Source of the DNA: Zygnema circumcarinatum
Lineage: Eukaryota > Streptophyta > Zygnematophyceae > Zygnematales > Zygnemataceae
DNA length: 64,000 nucleotides
Reading direction: 5' to 3'
NCBI GenBank assembly: GCA_037447605.1
Contig: CM074806.1
Span: 3,562,112-3,626,111 of the forward strand
Under the pieces are notes generated by a model, which was not told the DNA's origin, ran no database searches, and was given only the letters and a program-made list of their open reading frames with translations. The position numbers and the translations under genes were made by a program. The number at the start of each line of letters is the position of its first letter. Within the stretch, counting starts at the first letter, position 1. Shown here one piece after another: positions 46,585 through 58,100 of the stretch.

Positions 46585-47050
46585 GGCGCCTCCGCGAGGG
46601 GGAGGAGAAGCCTCCGCACTTCCGCAGCCTGCAGTGGAGGGAGGGAGGGAGGGAGGGAGGGCGGAGAGGGAGGCGAGCCTCTCCGCTTCCTGCCAGCCCC
46701 CCTTTAGGGTTGGCGGGGCGGCCAGGTGCTCACCACGTCATGCCCACGTGGACCACCTCGCAGTTTGGATCCCTCTGATTGGCCGAACGTTTGACAGATA
46801 AATCTGACGTGGCAGGTTTAACTGGAACCTTTTTTTTTTTCGATGCTTTGAAATTGAAACGACATCGGAAATGTTTTCGACCGTTGGCACGGGCTGTGGG
46901 TCGGACGGCTGAGATCTAACCAGGTCATCATCAGCGGCTCATCCGGTGGACGTCGGCGCAGCTGCCTCGTCAGCCCTAGGATTCGCGAACATGTGGAGCT
47001 GCCACGTGTCGTCTCCTCTGGGCTCGCTGAGCGCGCCACGTGGCGCAGCC
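46585..47050. promoter_or_regulatory. Head-to-head promoter between AEC carrier and APX-R genes
   Basis: Only 466 bp separate the two start codons. The interval has CCACGTGG at 46744-46751, CACGTG at 47003-47008 and a perfect 14-bp palindrome GCGCCACGTGGCGC at 47033-47046, four bases before the APX-R ATG. A GGGA run lies at 46636-46663. The arrangement suggests shared, light- or redox-linked control of both genes; that is inference. Confidence 0.6.
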
Positions 47051-50000
47051 ATGGCGGCTCCTAGTGGGGCCGTTTCGGAGGTGCTGGCGCCATGGCGGGC
47101 TCGTGCATGTGCGGGATATGCTGGAAGGGAAGGGAGGGGGGAGAGGGAGGGGAACTGCAGGACTGCCTCTGCAAAGAGGGGAAACATTAGGGTTAGGGCA
47201 GAGAGAAGGGATGGCTCAGAGCGGCCGGGGGTGCTTGAGGATGGCATGGGGAGGGACGAACTGCATTGCGCAATGTCATGGAAGCTGACTGCAAAAGATG
47301 ACGGCGGTCGTCCAGGTGCGTTTATGGATTTCTTGAATGTTTCGTGGTTCCATTCTGACTCGAGGCTGGATTAGCTGGCACATCCGAACCAAAACCATGA
47401 AAATCAAACTGGTTCTTGGGTAAATATGAAGGGATAGTGTAATATTGATCACACTTTTTTTAAGGGGAATGTAATTTGGTTGGTCTCGTTCGCCCTAATA
47501 GTTCTGCAGGTGCCTTTAGTTGCCGCGTTCCCTTCTTCCTGCTTACAAAGAGTCACCTGTGCCATTGATCCTCTCTTTCGTTTTTTGCAAGCTTCGCATC
47601 TATGCATGCGATGCACATTGTTCCATCGGAGCTCCGATACTCTCTCCAGCGCCTCCTTTGCGGTTGGCTCATTCCGTCCTCCTCGCACAGGCAGCTTGTC
47701 AAACGAGGAGGCCACATTTTCAACCGCCAGAAGGAGGGAGGCCCTCATTCAAGGTGCCTTCTCCTTGATGGTGTTTAGGGACGCATTGCAATCACGATCT
47801 GCCAATGCGGTACCCCTCGAGTAAGTCTTCTCCCTCAAGCAGACAACTGGGGTTTTCATGGAGCTATATTCATATTCGGCCATACTCATGCTGAAATTCG
47901 TCTTCCACGTCGATGACTCACTTTTCTTTTTCAGGAGTTAGTGGGCTACGTCTGAACCCATGATTTGACATGTCCAACCTCGTGGTTGATTGAACTATGG
48001 TACTACATCCAAAAGGAAAGCGTTTGCTAGGTGGTACATTGGTAGCGTGGTGTGTTCACATATGTTGACTATCAGCACACTTAAAACATATATCTCAATT
48101 CGACAACCATTTCGTTGATTTTGTTGGAACAGCTCCTTCATTTGTCTATCAGTGGCTTTGGTGTCTCACCAGGCCGTCGGATTTATCAGAAGAGGCCATT
48201 CGGGCAGCTCTGCGAAACTCTCTGACAAAGCCCAAAGCTGCCGGAGTGCTCCGCCTTGTGTTCCACGATGCAGGCACTTACGACCTGCTTTCTAATTCTG
48301 GTCAGTGGAGCGTAAAGAATCGTTACCGATTCTCTCGTCCTTTTAATTTGTCAAACAATCTCTTGGTGGGCCTCACCTAAATTTCTGAGTATTTTTTTTT
48401 TTATTACTGATACCATGATACAACTTTACTATAAAGACTACATTGTACGTTCTCAAAGTCAGCCCTCAACCGGTCGGATCAGGACCCATGCAGGAGGAAT
48501 GAATGGGTCGGTGCTGTACGAACTGGATCGACCCGAGAATGGAGGCCTCAAGCGGGCTGTCAAGGTATATATATGCACATCTTCACTTCACGCTGGAGAA
48601 ACTACGAAATGCGAACTAGTGTAAACAGATAGGACTTCGCAATCTGATTCTGAAGTTGGTGAATCATATTACAAGGTCCTTCATCTGACGAATCTGGCTA
48701 TAACCCCCCATGTCTATTTGCTCTTTGTCAGCGACATCGACTTCGAAAGTACCCATGCATGCATTTTTTGAACAAAATCAGTCTGAGTCCTGTCTTTCTA
48801 AAAGCTTAGAATTTGACTCTTGATGTGCTTCTCATGGCCCCTTTCCGTTCAGGCTCTTGAGAAAGCCCGTCTGGACATAGGCCCTCCTAGTAGAGGTAAA
48901 CCTCCCATCCATTTCCGTCGCTTCCTTCACTCCTACCTCCTCTCCTCTCTTTCCTCCCCCGTCTATGCATCTCTTCCAGAAAATGGCTGTGCCCATACCC
49001 TCAAATTTACCGTAATGAGGATTTCAGATTGCTCGAATTTTAGGCAGAGTTGGTTGGGCGGTGAGTGCAGTGTCTTGGGCGGACCTGATCGCTGTGGCCG
49101 GAGCCGAGGCTGTGGCTCTATGCGGTGGGCCGTCCGTACAAGTCGGGTTGGGCCGCAAGGACCGGGGGTGAGTCAGCAAACCACGCATGCGTATGCTCAA
49201 GTCGGCAACGTATGTTATCCTCAATTTCCTTGCATTACTAGGCAGACATTCAGAGTTTTTTTCACTGTTTTCCGCCACTTCCAAGTGCATCTCCTTTCTG
49301 AGGATACATTGCTGTTCTTATGCAGGGCAGTAGATCCTGAAGGCAGGCTGCCTTCAGAGAGACTTTCTGCAGAGGCCCTAAAGGTTGCATTTCAAGCCAA
49401 AGGATTATCGTGAGCTCTCTCTCACCACGCTCCTTGCCATAGCTGCTACACGTGTATTGCCTCCTTATTTCAAATCTATATGTGGTGATGGGTTGGGTAA
49501 CGCACGTCAACAAGTAGAAAGAGCTGAATCCATGAAGTTCCTCTTGCGCTCGACGATACACTCCGCATAATGACCTTCTATTACTGCTCGGATGTGAAGC
49601 TAGAATAGGTTTGGATGTCCGACTACGTTTCAGTGGGTGGAACAAAGGTTGTGACTTCGCTTTTGCTTTTCCTTCCTTCGTTTTCACTCCGTTTTCTTTT
49701 CCACTCTCGTTGGAACCTTTTCCTTACTTGCTTTTGTGCAGAACTCAAGAATTGGTGGCGCTTTCAGGTGCGCATACATTGGGGTCAAAGGGCTTCGGTG
49801 ACCCCGTGAAGTTCGACAATGCGTATTATTCTGCACTCCTGCAAAGACCATGGGAGAAAGCAGCTCCTGGTATGGTGACTTTGTTTACGCTGTTCCATCC
49901 TCTTCTCCTTTCCTTATATTTCTGTGCACTCTTACCCGCACTGCGCAGTCAAAGGCTCGGCATGGAGTTTCCTCTCATCGTCAAGTTTGCATCCATCCCT

Positions 50001-50700
50001 CCTTTTCCCCGACATCTCGACTAAATGTTAGTCTTCGCTCAATTTCTACTCAGATTTCTGGAAAGTTGTGCATGGGTTGTTCAGGTGATGAAATGACTGC
50101 GATGATCGGCATCCCTTCAGACCATGTCATCGCCAGCGACCCCGAGTGCTTGGAGTAAGATACCCCGTCTCATACAGTTGCGCGTTCTTGCTAGAGATCT
50201 CGTGATAAGACTTTTGTTTCACTGTGCATGTGAAACAAAAGAAACTGATGACTTTGTATGGATAGTGGGAACAAGTCAATGTGACGGTTTGCCTTACGAA
50301 TCGTTGAACTATCAGGGAACAGTGGACCCAGGGATTTCAGAACCTTTCCCGTAACCTCTCACTGTTTCGGGACCTAGATCCATTTCTTACTACATTTTGG
50401 TGTTTTCTCCGGAAGTTGAGATCCAATCTGCTGGTGATGGGTCTGTGGACTTGTCTGCATATCCTGTTTTCACTGCATACCCGCCACCCCCCCTTATTTG
50501 GTTATATCCATTTCGTCCTAACCCTCCAGGATCCTCCTACCAGTCCTCCTCGCTTGTGTGCGTGAATGGGAATCTGACACGTGGGAGGGGCTGCGATGCG
50601 TGTTTGCAGGTGGATCCGTCTCTATGCATCGGATGAGCAAGCTTTCTTTGAAGACTTTGCCAAGGCGTACAAAAAAATGGTCAATTTTGGAGTCGTGTAG
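47051..50700 (+). CDS. APX6: Ascorbate peroxidase-related heme peroxidase (APX-R / APX6 type)
   Basis: Class I heme peroxidase relative that lowers peroxide in plant organelles. Exons: 47051-47315, 47691-47820, 48173-48300, 48494-48564, 48853-48895, 48980-49011, 49028-49167, 49326-49409, 49742-49869, 50085-50154, 50610-50700; 393 residues ending FGVV. The first ~125 residues are basic and Ala/Arg-rich, like a plastid or dual-targeting leader. The distal heme site is LRLVFHDAG with Arg159 and His163; Phe162 stands where classical APX has Trp. Further blocks: GGGMNGSVLYELDRPENGGL, SWADLIAVAGAEAVALCGGP, VDPEGRLPSERLSAEALK, and the proximal site LVALSGAHTLGSKGFGDPVK with His309, then PSDHVIASDPECLEW. 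The pattern fits APX-R rather than APX or the lumenal TL29, because both catalytic His and the distal Arg are kept. Two short exons (43 and 32 nt) were chosen by phase; the 32-nt one is least certain. Confidence 0.9.
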
Positions 50701-51353
50701 ACGAACGTAATCACATGGGTTTGCCCTATAAGATCTTTGCCTTTATAGTGCGCTACGATTTGCCATGACAGCTGAAGATTTACATTGGACTATCATGGGT
50801 GCCAAGTGTTTAGGAATACGTCTTGCGGAAAATCTTATCTTGGTCAGATGGGGCTCTCGAGGATGCAGAGTGTATAGTTTTTTTGTTTTGTTCCGGGGAT
50901 ATTGTTCAGATGATGGACAAGGATTCAATTATGTTTTGAAGGAATATAAGCCGTTGAGCTCGCCTCTAGTTGGCTCCGCTTTGTAGGAGTGAGTGCTTCT
51001 ATGTGCAAGACGTGATGTATTTGCCATTCTTTCATATGGCATAGTTGTGATGAATCGTGCACTCGAGAGATGACTTTTGCTTGTCTGTACTCGTGACAGT
51101 GCGTACAAGCATCACAGCACGTCAAGGAAGCATCAAACTTCTATGGTTCAGTTGATTCAATCAGAGACAGCTTGGCATAAGGAATATTATTATTCACACT
51201 CCCCAATATGTACACTATTGAACAAAAGAAACAAGTCTTCTGTCTACAGCCAGAATCATAACAGCTCACAAACCCCATCTACCACAAAAAGCCCACTTCT
51301 TTCCCATTCTTTAGCGAACTAAACCTTCTCCATTCAAAACAAGCTGGAAATTT
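50701..51353. other. Intergenic between convergent genes
   Basis: Contains the 3' UTRs of the APX-R gene (plus) and IM30-like gene (minus). Moderately AT-rich. No convincing exon, RNA gene or repeat seen. Confidence 0.4.
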
Positions 51354-53880
51354 CTACAGAAACGGCCCCCGGTAGCGGCGGACAATGAGAGGGCCTCGTG
51401 GGCCAAAGCCCATCATCATGCCTCGCCCATTGAGGCCAAATGGGGTCATGGGCATCCCCATGGGCATGGGCATCATGCCCATGGGACCCATCAGAGGAGG
51501 CGCCATCCGTCGGGTCGGAACAGTGCGATATCCTCCAAAGGGAAGAAAGGCGAAGGGGCCGATAAAGGCGGCCAGAGCCAACCTCACCGCAACTTGCGCA
51601 ATTCGGCCCCATGGAAGGTCTGCAAATCCGGCCGCCATGGATTCCTGCGTGGGCCTAAAAGCTTGGCCATTTCTGGAGTCTCTGGACCATCTTCCTCCCC
51701 ACACATCAAACTCGTCTTCTTCTTCTCCTCCTCCTGCTGAACGTTCCGATTGGAAAAACCTCTGAGGTACGTCTTCGTCGCCGACAACTTCCACGTCTCG
51801 CAGAACACGTTTCTGTGATTTTGATTTTCGAGAGGCTAAGGGAGGCAAGTAGCTGTCAGACGCTTTCCTTTGCAACCACGCAGGCGATGAAGCTTCCGCT
51901 TCCTGCGATTCAGGTTTGAAGAAGGAAGGACTCTTGACTTGCTCCTTGAGTTGCGCCAACTGTGCGTCAATCCCGCTGTCAGAAAGCCTCTCTAATTTGC
52001 TGAATCGCTGTTCAATATCATCAGCTGCAAGCTCAGTGACAGCTGCCGCCTCCAACTCCACCTCCTCCACTTTCGCCATTGCTTTATCAAATGCTGCAAC
52101 CGCACTTCCTGTATCCAAACCTTGCAGAAGCTCCTGCACTCAACACAAACAAATCAATACAGACATCAATTCCGAAACGCATCTGCATATTCGATGCCAA
52201 GCGTCCTCATAGACACCAATACTGACAATTCAACTTATTTCTATTCGTCAGCTCGTGATCTATACCTGCACTCTCCGAGCTGCATTAGCTGCCTGCAGAC
52301 GCGCCTGCAGGGAGCCTTTTCTGCTCGCAGCCTCCGCCAGCCTCTGCTCCAAAAGCTGAGCTGCCTCGCCCAGCTTCTGGGCGGCCACCCTTTGCTTCTG
52401 CGCCTGCTCTTGGAAGGATTTCGCCGCACCCTGCAGCCCATCCTCTCCAAAAGGAGAAAACCAAATGAGTTTGGAGTACCGAAAGTTTTATTATGGAGAT
52501 GCCTTTGCAATGATATAGTTTTGTCGGAACAAATCCAGATTTACCTGCCTCTGTCCTTGCTTCCAATTTAGTTTCATTCATTCAAAGCGGTCGAGATAGA
52601 AGGGGGTTCCATTCCGCAGAAGGAAATGCTCACCTCGCAGTCGCGACAACTCAGAAGGGCCTCCCGCGCGAGGTCTTCCTGGCCGGCTGTGAGGGCCCTC
52701 CCCGCCCTCTCCCGCCATGCAGCCGCTCGCCGTTTAGCTTTCGTTTCCTGTCTTTGGAGCTCTCCCATGGAAGCTTCCACCTGTGCCAATCAGCCAAGCC
52801 CACCTAAATGCCACGTTTAGCGAGAGAGTGAGTGAGAAAGTGAGAGAGAAAGAGAAAAACGAAATTGAGTAAAGAGCCTCCCACACTCTCATTCTTGATT
52901 CTCCATTTTCCCTCTCTTCCAATTCTCTCCCCCCCACGCTTCCGCCCTACCCCCCACCACCACTTATACTCACAAATCGAATTTCATGCTTGCCCCTTCC
53001 CTCTATAGGTTTCTAATCTTGAAGGTTCCATTGTGTTTATTGTTTTCGTCTACCCTTTTTTTACTGCCCCCTTCTTGTTTTTTTCAATTCTATGTTTCTT
53101 TTTTCAAATGACGCTTGAGACTGTTAAAAAATACACAATAATTCTCACCTCCACCCACCTGTTCCACTGTTCTAGAAACTCTCCGTAACTCCGTTTCCAT
53201 GTCTCTCACGCTGCTGTCCAGCAGGCGGAGAGGGTCCTCCACAGCTCTGCCCGCAGCTCCCACATAGGACCGCGCCACGCGGCCGATCCGCTCAAAAACG
53301 TTTCCAGCGACGCAGGTCGGAGGAACAACTGAACCAATTTCCATAAAGTCCGAGTCAATATCTCGTCACCGAATGCAGAAAACCTTTAAGGTATTTAAAT
53401 TGATTAAAAATAAGGGCAAGACTTTAAGAGCCCTGCTTCAAAATCCGCAGCAGAGGAGGAGAGATTGCTATTATGTGGGCACTTCAGGCAAAGCCACTTG
53501 AAAAGTAAATTTACATACCTGGCAGCTTCTCATTCTTCGATGGCCCGCCTTTATCGGAAGAAGTTGGAGCCACATCGCGCGATCCCAAGAACGAACTTTC
53601 CAAGAAGCTCCCTCGTCTGCTCGAGGGAGGCCCCACTTCGCCTTTCACGCCTGCACCGCGCGTTACCACAAAATTCAGTTACACACCTCCATATAAGAAT
53701 CAAGAAGAATAAAATTGATTTTTTATAAATAAACCAACCTGTTCTGCGGCGTGAAGCTGAGAAAAGTGCAGCCTGGCAGCTTGACTCCGCCGAAGCCACC
53801 GTATTCAAAGACGGTAAAGCTCTGAGAGTGCCAGCCATGGCGGCGGATGTCTGAGCGATGAGAATTGAAGCAGAAGCCAT
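51354..53880 (-). CDS. PspA/IM30 (VIPP1-like) protein with C-terminal membrane segment and Met/Pro/Gly tail
   Basis: Exons on the minus strand: 53880-53739, 53650-53519, 53328-53159, 52780-52634, 52442-52266, 52133-51354; 515 residues. The first ~90 residues (MASASILIAQTSAAMAG...) are Ser/Ala/Arg-rich and look like a plastid transit peptide. Residues about 98-305 are the PspA/IM30 coiled coil: NVFERIGRVARSYVGAAG, AVEDPLRLLDSSVRDMETEL, GQEDLAREALLSCR, ELLQGLDTGSAVAAFDKAMA, LAADDIEQRFSKLE, in the order of VIPP1. VIPP1 and PspA remodel and protect thylakoid or inner membranes. Unlike VIPP1 this protein continues for ~200 residues: an acidic, Ser-rich linker, a hydrophobic segment RIAQVAVRLALAAFIGPFAF (about 433-452), then a basic turn and a MGPMGMMPMPMGMPM tail to the end. 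It is thus probably membrane-anchored. Function inferred from family; role of the tail unknown. Confidence 0.85.
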
Positions 53881-55132
53881 TTCTGAGAGACAGCGGGAGA
53901 GAGCAAGAGAGAGACGAGTCTGCCCCTCACCCCCGGCGTGCGCTTGCTCTTCTCTTTCTCCCTCCCGCCCTCTCCCTCCCTTTTAGAGGGAGGGCCCTCC
54001 GCCGCGCCGACATCCTCCCCGGCACGGCACCGCCACCTCGTCCGACGTGGCACCTCAAGCTCGAACACGAAACCAGGTTTTTGCAAGTCTCAATATGAGT
54101 TGTCATAATGGATTTGTAAAGTACGTTTACTTGTTAAAGTTGTCGGTCGTGATTGAGGTTGGGGCACCATAGTGAGCGTGGTCTCATCTTAGCCGTCGGA
54201 TGACGTGACGTGGCAGATGAGGCTGCGGGAGATGTGGCTTCTCGAAGGTTGAGGGCGCGCAACGGGTTCCATGTAGCCGCGCTGTTCTGTGATTCGGACG
54301 GGGAACCAAAACTGTGCATGCGGTGAGCCATTCCGTGTGCTCCGTCCTGTTGAACAAGCGACATAGAAACAGCACCTTCAGCTTTGACGGTGTAAGCTTA
54401 ATTTTTTCGAACTGGTCCAAAGGGAACCTCAGCCAGTTTGCAGCGGAAAACCACAGACCAAATGTGACGTGGGCCATGATGTCAGTAAAATGTTGAAAAG
54501 CTTAGACTTGCAGGTTTTCTTTCTTGTCTTTTTGAATCCCATACCACGACGTATGTGCCGGCCATGTTTGCTTTCCAGACGGGATATGACTTTTCTCTTG
54601 GATGGCGAATGAGCTCATGCAATCGTGGGAGGGCCAAAGTGAAGTTTGCATTGACACGGTCGCTCCACATTCGGCCAAGGAATTCACGTTTGTACATACT
54701 CAGCTCAGCACGAAATGAAAGAACGGACAGCATCATGAGCCCGACAGCTTCTCTCAGACTTCCAATTCAAACTTTATAACCACCAATGTATGGATTCATG
54801 AATTAGTCAACATTCCAAGCGATCTATGCTACAGACATTCTGAAATGCGGACGGAACCAATTGCTCTGCCATCCAACGGTATACAATCGAACTATGCCAC
54901 CACACTCTTCGCTCTACTTTCTACGTGCATTCTCTTTCAATGGCTCCACTGCCCTCCCTCTACTGCCATTCCCACCCAACCACCCTTATGCCTTCCTGCA
55001 ATACTTCCTCCCCATTCAAGGTCTGTGAGAGCAAGACCACCAACACCTGCATTTTGCTGCTCCTCACCTTTCCCATTAGAACTCTGTTGGGCTTCGCCTT
55101 TCCATGACGGCGAGACCCACATCCCCACATCC
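53881..55132. other. Intergenic: promoter of IM30-like gene, 3' side of SCD2-like gene
   Basis: Close to the IM30-like start the sequence is CT/GA-rich with CCTCCC runs (53930-54000), then ACGT-core words GACGTGGC near 54045 and GACGTGACGTGGC near 54202. The middle (54290-55130) has no supported exon; the frames at 54555-54780 and 54845-55170 lack any recognisable similarity. Confidence 0.4.
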
Positions 55133-58100
55133 TCACATGGAGGGCGAAGGCATGTCATGATGGGCCAGTGACGTGACAGATGACACGGGCGACATCGCCT
55201 GCCTGCTCGCATTGAGCTCTCCCGCACGCGCTCTCGACGTCTCCCACAGCTGCTGCTCCAGCCCAAGCTTGCGCATCTCTAGCAGCCCTCGCTCCGCTGA
55301 GTTCACCCACAACTTTTCAGGGTTAGCAAGGGAAGGCACTATATGACAATGCAACACTGGTTTAGTAATATTCAAAGGTATACGTATACATAGGCATATA
55401 CTACAGCTTCATAAATTCGTAGAGTACGGTCAGGTCAGACGTACCATCTACGGCGTCCTGCGGCTTTGGCTGAAAGTTTGTGCGTGCAATCCAGTATTGA
55501 AGACGGTCGTCGGCCAGATCGGGCTCCACTCCGTTGATCTTCGCTCGTCGCCAAAAATAGATAAGCCAGAACTGGTGTCCCGCCTCCATACGCATTTCCA
55601 TGTATCAGTTTTCACGCCAGCTTCAGATCCCCATGGCCAGTTCAAACAAGGTATAGCATACCACATGCTGAGGCAACCAAAGCCTTATCAGAGCTGCAGT
55701 TGGAAATGTCTTTTTATTTGTTAGCCTTTCCCTTTTCCACTATGTGGAGCACCTCAAATCGTTTCACTAGTGATTACTTGGATATGCAGAACTCCTAGAC
55801 ATTCCCCGAGCTGAACTTTTCGGCGTGGTTGAACTGGAGAATTCGTAAAAAAAGCATCAGCCGCCACTAGACGGGATCACGTGAACAAAGGCTCACAGGT
55901 GAACTCGAAAGCACAGAAGGGAGTGACTTCACCAACCTGCTTAAAGCGGACATCTTGAACCTCCTCTTCACTCAAGTCTGTAACAACAAAACAACAATCA
56001 CACTGTTCAGCATGGTTCTACAGAGATTTCAAATCTAGCAGAGAGTTTCATACACCGAAAGCGAAGGTTATCCAGCAATTATTCAACTCCATGTCAGATA
56101 GTAATGGAAGTCAGAAAGATACGGAGAAGCTATGAATTGTCTTACCAACAGACTCTTGATGACGAGGGCCTTCGCCAGGGCCACCCGCTGCCCCATCAAA
56201 CCAACAACCGTTAGGGAGCCTTCCTTGCAGAAATGATTGTCATGCTCTGAACGATTATCAATAAGCCCCCTTCAAGATTGAAAACAAAAAGCTAAGCTTC
56301 CTCTTTTAAAAATAACCTTTCGCGTCCACTGCTAAAACCCGACAACACTCATGAAACAAAGCATCTACGATGTATGGGGGGCGTGATTCTTACCAGCATT
56401 GCCCATTCGCAACATTGGGGGTCGCCTGTGTTGGGCCATGGCTAGCAGCACCCCTTCTTCCACCTGCAGCAGCAGTTCGATGCCAAAAGATGGGTTAAAA
56501 AAAAAAAATGAGAGAAGAATCTGAAAGCCAATAGGAACATCTCCTTGGAGAACAACAACTCCAACAACCACATGCCTGTGCTGAACTGTCTGGAGAATCC
56601 TATGCATCAAACTTATGATTGAAAGTGGCAGAGCTTCTAGGATGTGTACCTTGAGGGCGGCAAGATCTCGAAGGCCCTTCTCGGCTTGCAGCATGCTCTC
56701 TACGTTGAAGTCCGAGTTCAGATCTTTCAGTTCTCGGGTGTCCAGAAATCTGTCCTCTGCAAACCACCAAGTATTGCAGAAAACACTTACACGTGTCCTC
56801 GCTTCGTAGAAAATTGTGAAGATTGGCAAATAGTAAATGCCAAGATTGCAGAAATTAGCTTTCAAATCTGATTCAGGGTAGCAATCAGTGAACGGGTATA
56901 TTGGTCTTGAATTGAATTCTAGTTAAAGATCCTGAAACTAGCCTAAATCCTAAATCCTACATTCAGTAATCTCCTCAACAAGGGCAACAAGGGCAATGTA
57001 CTCTCTATCACACGCAGGATCGTGCCGACTTCAGCGCATTCAGACGTCTTTCACCACCTTTTCCCCCGTACGTGTAAATTGACTACCTCTCCTCACCTGT
57101 TCGAGAGGACTGACTGTCCATTCATAGCTTATCCATTCCAAAATGTGCAAAGTAAAGTGAAATTTGACGGGTGCCCCTACCCTTGTGCCCGCTGTCAGAG
57201 TTGTGGCTTTGCCAGCGCGACTCCTCGATGGCCTTCTGCCCCTCCCCCATCACGTACTCATAAGGAACAGGTGCGAGGCCATGCCAAAGCTCCGCCTGAG
57301 GGGCCGCCACCTCCGCATGCACGCCTGCACCCACACACAAGGGAGAGATTGGAAGAGAGAACGAGGCAGAATTCAGCATTGCTGCAAGAGCAGGCTGCAT
57401 TTCTGAAGGCCTAAAGGACGGCCTTCTCCCACATGCATGTGCTGACTGACACTTGGCTTGTTGAGGTGTGGTTTAGCTCCCTATTTAAGAAGTGCAGATA
57501 ATTGGCGCGAAAGTTGCTACAGACAAGGCCTGAGGATGAGTTTCAATCATGCCTCACGTCTGTAACGTAGCAAAACAACTGTAAAAGGAGACTTGAATAT
57601 GGGAAGATGCCGCCATAGTATTCTGAGGTAATAAAACGTCCTGAGGGTAATAAGAGTAACGCCTTGCAACTTCATACGGGAAAACCGAGAAGCTACGCGT
57701 TGCATAAATCCACAACCTTCTGGTTGGCATGACCGCGACAACTTAGATATCAAATTTCAGCACATTAAGTGCTTACGGAGTGGAGCAGAGAGATGAGAAG
57801 GAGGCAGCGTGCCGTACCGTGGTGCTTAGCGAGCAGCCAATAGCGCGCAAGCCAACAGCGTTTGAGAACAACCTCTTGCTGCAACCGCCATATGCACACA
57901 GCTCCATTGGATTAGTTAAGAGACAGCTTAACTGCAGCTTCACTTTATTGGAGACCCGCTGTGAATAGGGGAGAGTAGCAGACCCTACCAACTTGGCAAC
58001 AGGTTTATGTTTGTGTGAAGTTGATTTTAGCAGAGTTCGAGGAGTTGGCACTCCATCCAAACGACCCATCAGCTATGCTTTCCACGACAACAGACATCCC

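Noticed and set aside
49262-49687. Minus-strand frame across the APX-R gene
   Set aside because: It overlaps exons of APX-R in antisense; no splice sites or domain support.
54845-55171. Plus-strand frame of about 108 codons between IM30-like and SCD2-like genes
   Set aside because: Ser/Pro/Leu-rich translation, overlaps the last SCD2 exon in antisense, no similarity.
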